DNA from: Wurfbainia villosa
Taxonomy: Eukaryota; Streptophyta; Magnoliopsida; Zingiberales; Zingiberaceae
Assembly (NCBI GenBank): GCA_025175895.1
Contig: CM046000.1
Span: 97,138,753 to 97,202,752, forward strand
Length of the DNA: 64,000 nt
Direction: 5' to 3'
The position numbers were made by a program, and so were the translations under genes. Under the pieces are notes generated by a model that saw nothing but the letters and a program-made list of their open reading frames with translations, searched no databases and was not told the origin of the DNA. Shown here piece by piece: positions 60,622 to 64,000 of this stretch. Position 1 is the first letter of the stretch. Each line of letters begins with the position of its first letter.

Positions 60622-62024
60622 TGTAGAATATTTGACGCCGCTAGAGGGGGGGGGGTGAATAGCGTTTGACTGTTCGTAGATGGAATTCGATCGCGTGTTC
60701 GTCTCTACAATTTCGTTAGTGCGCAGCGGAAATAGATATGATACAATAACGAAATACGCAAACACGAGTATGTAATGTGGTTCGGAACCGTACGGTTCCT
60801 ACTCCACGGATCAAGCTCTACGAGCTCTAGTGATGCACACGCAATCACTAATAAACACTCCTTCTCGGAACAATCCGGAGGTGGAGAAACCTCGTACAAT
60901 AATGATTACAACAATAATCAAAGAGATACAAGCAAATACGATAATGAAATACAAATGCAAGTAAAGGAAAAACACTTTACAAAAGCTTTTGATTGCTTGA
61001 TCTTTGATTGCCTTGAACTAGGTTTGAAGGACTGGAAAGCACCAACTTCCCCCTTCAATTTCGCCCAAGAAAATCACTATCTTTTCCTCCATCACGAGCT
61101 CCTTTTATAGCTTCAACCTGTGCTAGAAAAGGTCGATCACGATCGCCGGGCCTATCACCAATCGATCACATCATTGTGAGACAACGATGTAATCCACGCC
61201 GAAAAATCCAACGGCTAGATATCACGACCGATCATGAGCATCGATCGATGAGCCATCATTCGATCGCCGTCTCAAAGAATGAGTGAGACTCCACTGCGTC
61301 TCGATATCCGAGCATCAATCGATCGATGAGCCATATCTAATTGTTGTTTAATCGCCGATCGCCCATCAATGGCGTTCATCGCTAGGGCAATTCCCGCAGT
61401 CAAACCCTAGTTGACTACGCCAGTCGACTGCCACATGGCACCAGTCGACTGACACACCTCAAATATGAGGTTTTAGCTCAAGTATGGTGCCCCCATACTT
61501 GCTAGACCACCCTTAGCCTAGACCTAAGCCTTCTAGCCACCTCCATCAGCCTTACGCATCTCGGATCCCTCCAAGTCATCCATGACTTGTTCATCCATCG
61601 CGCTAGCCTTCAGGTGGTTCCATCGGCTATGTCATGCTAACGGTGTCTACACCGCCAAGGCACATTGGACTTATGCCGCCAAGACTCCCGCTTGGACTTT
61701 ACGCCGCCAACCATTGGACTTATGTTGCCAAGACTCCCGCTTGGACTTTACGCCACCAATATCAAACCCCTTGGACTTCAAATGCCAAGACTCAAGCTTG
61801 GACTTTCCCTTGCCAACCCATGTTGGACTTTCCATTTGCCAAGACCCATGCTTGGACTTTTCTCAAATGCCAAGTGTCCCACTTGGACTTCCCATGCCAA
61901 GTACTCAAGACTTGGACTTTCCCATGACAATTACATTGTCATATGTTTTTGTCGAAACATCAAAACATCACTCGAGTCAAACTCGAGTCCTGGTCAATCG
62001 TGACCTGGGCCGATTGCACCAACA
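60622..62024 (-). repeat. TG-B 5' LTR
   Basis: Same order as the 3' LTR, with TATA box CTATAAAAGG (complement of 61101-61110). The palindrome block keeps only two CAGTCGACTG sites (61418-61453); the others (61130-61400) are replaced by CGATCG-type sequence and small deletions. Confidence 0.93.
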
Positions 62025-62571
62025 TCTAGATCTGTAAGGGCTTTTTCGACACCAAGCATCTGGTCTTGCTTGACCTGCCTAGACTTTTCTCTCGGTGTCA
62101 AGTGTCCGATCAACCTTGACCTTCTTGGACTTTACACTTGCCAACTCTTCGTTGGACTTTCTATCACCATGTGTTTGATCTACCTTGACCGACTTGGATT
62201 TCTCACTCGCCAACTCCCAGTTGGACTTTCAACCATCAAGTGTCCAATCTTCCTTGACCGACTTGGATTTCTTACTCGTCAACACCTAGTTGGACTTTTA
62301 ACCACCCAGTGTCCGATCTTCCTTGATCGACTTGGATTTATCACTCGCCAACTCCCAGTTAGACTTCACTCGTCAAGTATCTAGTCAACCTAGACCTACT
62401 TGACTTCTCATCACATCAACACTCTTTTTCATATGAGCATGGATGTCCTATACCATCCTACAGTTATATCCTCTACTCATCATATTATCAACCATATTGT
62501 CAAACATCGAAACTTAACTTGAGCCTCACTGGAGTTTGGTCAACCTTAACCTGAGGTTGATTGCACCAACA

Positions 62572-62774
62572 TAGATCACAACATTAAATTGATCAATCCT
62601 TCGAGATAGAGCATCTATTTTTGTATAAAAAGATATTGTAGTTAAACTGATAGTGATAATCAAAATGTCAAAAAGAAAATGAAAGAAAAGATTTTAAATA
62701 TAGATTAACCAAATTACGAACAAAAATTGATATTAACAAAAAAGAGCAATCTCCAGCAATGACATCAAAAATTT
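62572..62774 (-). pseudogene. Athila-like Gag, upstream part, and leader
   Basis: The minus strand reads IDALSRRIDQFNVVIY running into the TSD, in phase with the Gag part at 51468-51965. Further upstream, ATTTTTGATGTCATTGCTGG (complement of about 62757-62776) resembles a degenerate AATTTTTGGCGCCGTTGCCG, the sequence after the primer-binding site in Athila elements (from memory). Confidence 0.6.
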
Positions 62775-64000
62775 AATGGGCGAAAATCACAAGTGCACGA
62801 CTATCATCAAGTACTAAAAATATCGATCTGATCTACATTGTTGAATACTACTTTTGCTTGTAGGACTGATTATCTAGGAAAAATCACAAAATGAGATTGT
62901 GAGTTCGAAGGCAGAGAAAGAGATGATAAAGAAACTATCTGGAGAACTTTATACAAGAAGCAATTTTAGAGTTTCGATTTTACTTGGTGATGTTTGATGA
63001 ATGCAAATCCTTTAGTCTCGATGTATGAAAAATGAAGGGATTTGTCTTAGGCAATCGATGTGTCTATGAGGTAAAGAAAAGAATGAAAACTCCAAAGTGC
63101 CTATCTTGACCACATCTTAGAAAAAGGGTAATAGTAGACCCATTAAACTCTATGACAAATCATGAAATCTTTGAGAGAGAAAATCAACTTCGGAACAAAA
63201 TAATGGACTTTGCTTAGAAGGATTTCCCCTATCACAAGGGCACCACCAATGTCCAAAGATCATCCTTCTTCATGACACCTGATCTATTTTTGTGGCGGTC
63301 CTTATTGATTTCCTTCTATCACTCTGGAGATTAGAACTTGATCACGTCAGTCATATGGGATGCCATCCTCTACTCATAGATTAAACTCTTAAGTTGGTTT
63401 AAGAGGTCAGAGATCACGATTCACTGCTAAGTACGTTCTCCTCTCTTAGATATGTTCAAATTGTGCGCCTTAAGTGACTCACCTTGATTAGGATTTCCTA
63501 TTGGTATGTTCTGAATAAAGATACCATTGAATCAAGGCCAGTGACACACGTCCAAATGGAGTGGATGTAGCACATAAAAACTAATCACGATCGAAAATAC
63601 ATCATAAAAAAATGAGGATTAGTGCATTAAATCATCAAAATAATACACCAAGTTACTCCCTAATTATAAAATTAGAAAGATTACTAAAGAAGTTACAAAA
63701 TATAGATGAAATAAAGGGATGAATTAACCAGGTGTCCTATGGCTTGAGCCTCCTCTCCTCGGTAGCTCCTAAGATGGATTGTTGTCATCGACCCTCAGAT
63801 CCTTGGTTGTTGGCCTCCCTTGGGCTTCGTTCCATTTTTTTAGAGGCTTGGGGTCTCTTTTATAGGTTTTAGGAGTTGATTAGGTCATTATTTGGAGAAA
63901 ACTCTTATGTTTAGTTACGATTTACCCAGGTTAGAACACACCACGATCGTGCTGGATCGCATGACCTGGTCATGTTGGACAACATGGTCAACACCAAGCT
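62775..64000 (-). mobile_element. Athila-like 5' LTR, running out of the window
   Basis: On the minus strand it ends ACTTGATGATAGTCGTGCAC and extends past 64000. It shares GACAACATGG-containing sequence with the partial LTR at 46445-46823 and the layout of the LTR at 36090-37534. Only the U5/R side and part of U3 are in view. No coding. Confidence 0.65.

Larger units (their letters stand above)
53253..62024 (-). mobile_element. TG-B: complete 8.77-kb non-autonomous LTR retrotransposon with gag and a second ORF
   Basis: TSD TCTAG at 53248-53252 and 62025-62029. On the minus strand: 5' LTR 62024-60622 (1,403 bp), primer-binding site 60619-60608, gag 60553-58994, ORF2 57657-56448, long non-coding 3' region, polypurine tract (AAAAAGGGGGAGAT, complement of 54680-54693), 3' LTR 54679-53253 (1,427 bp). 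No pol domain. Over the first about 210 bp the LTRs differ at eleven sites, all transitions, suggesting moderate age and methylation-driven decay. ORF2 sits in a segment (about 56350-58750) that TG-A lacks. Confidence 0.93.
51966..62571 (-). mobile_element. Older minus-strand solo LTR, split by TG-B
   Basis: Two parts, 51966-53252 and 62025-62571 (about 1.83 kb joined), with TSD TAGAT at 51961-51965 and 62572-62576. On the minus strand it starts TGTTGGTGCAATCAACC and ends CGATGTCGTTCCTAACA, so it is related to but distinct from the TG LTRs. It carries AGTCGACTGG-type sites (52390-52790) and, from about 52870 to the TG-B junction and on to 62400, 35-75 bp sub-repeats around CTTGACC...GGACTT. 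Confidence 0.88.

Overview
This is nuclear DNA of a flowering plant. It has spliced plant genes with short phase-conserved introns, RTE-clade LINEs ending in (TTG)n, and Ty1/copia and Ty3/gypsy LTR retrotransposons nested in one another. The GC-rich first exon of the one intact host gene hints at a monocot, but the species cannot be read from the sequence. About 80 percent of the window is mobile-element sequence.

Layout. 1-5.1 kb: Ty3/gypsy (chromovirus-like) LTR and flank, minus strand. 5.68-10.24 kb: RTE LINE 'A' (minus) with a solo LTR inside it, both insertions marked by exact target-site duplications (TSDs). 10.24-13.71 kb: a decayed two-exon fragment of clathrin heavy chain (plus) and a broken Cu/Zn superoxide dismutase copy (minus). 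13.74-17.31 kb: RTE 'B', inserted at the 5' edge of the SOD copy. 17.3-23.1 kb: a 59-bp tandem duplication, an RTE fragment 'C', a 0.5-kb GATCG/GTCG-rich block and a fold-back MITE-like segment. 23.51-31.39 kb: the one host gene that looks functional, a seven-exon CDK-like serine/threonine kinase of 591 residues. 32.36-35.61 kb: RTE 'D' (minus). 36.1-64.0 kb: nested LTR retrotransposons.

The nest can be taken apart by TSDs. An Athila-like Ty3/gypsy element (minus) appears to run from a partial 3' LTR near 46.4-46.8 kb to a 5' LTR that leaves the window at 64 kb. Its gag region was hit by a plus-strand solo LTR (49475-51467, TSD GTATA) and by a minus-strand solo LTR (51966-62571, TSD TAGAT). 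The second of these was then hit by a complete 8.77-kb element, 'TG-B' (53253-62024, TSD TCTAG). TG-B and its relative TG-A (38599-44222) have LTRs, a primer-binding site, a polypurine tract and a SIRE/Maximus-like Gag, but no protease, integrase or reverse transcriptase: they are gag-only parasites of the TR-GAG kind. TG-B also carries a second ORF related to the plant 'putative plant transposon protein' (Transposase_32) family, preceded by its own LTR-like promoter module.

Points most worth a second look: the gag plus Transposase_32 retrotransposon; the CAGTCGACTG palindrome arrays in its LTRs, which change to CGATCG-type sequence in some copies but not in the sister LTR; a covarying 5'-UTR hairpin in the RTE LINEs; the SOD copy broken by an 8-bp tandem duplication and a LINE; and a fold-back element lying between two (TA)n arrays.
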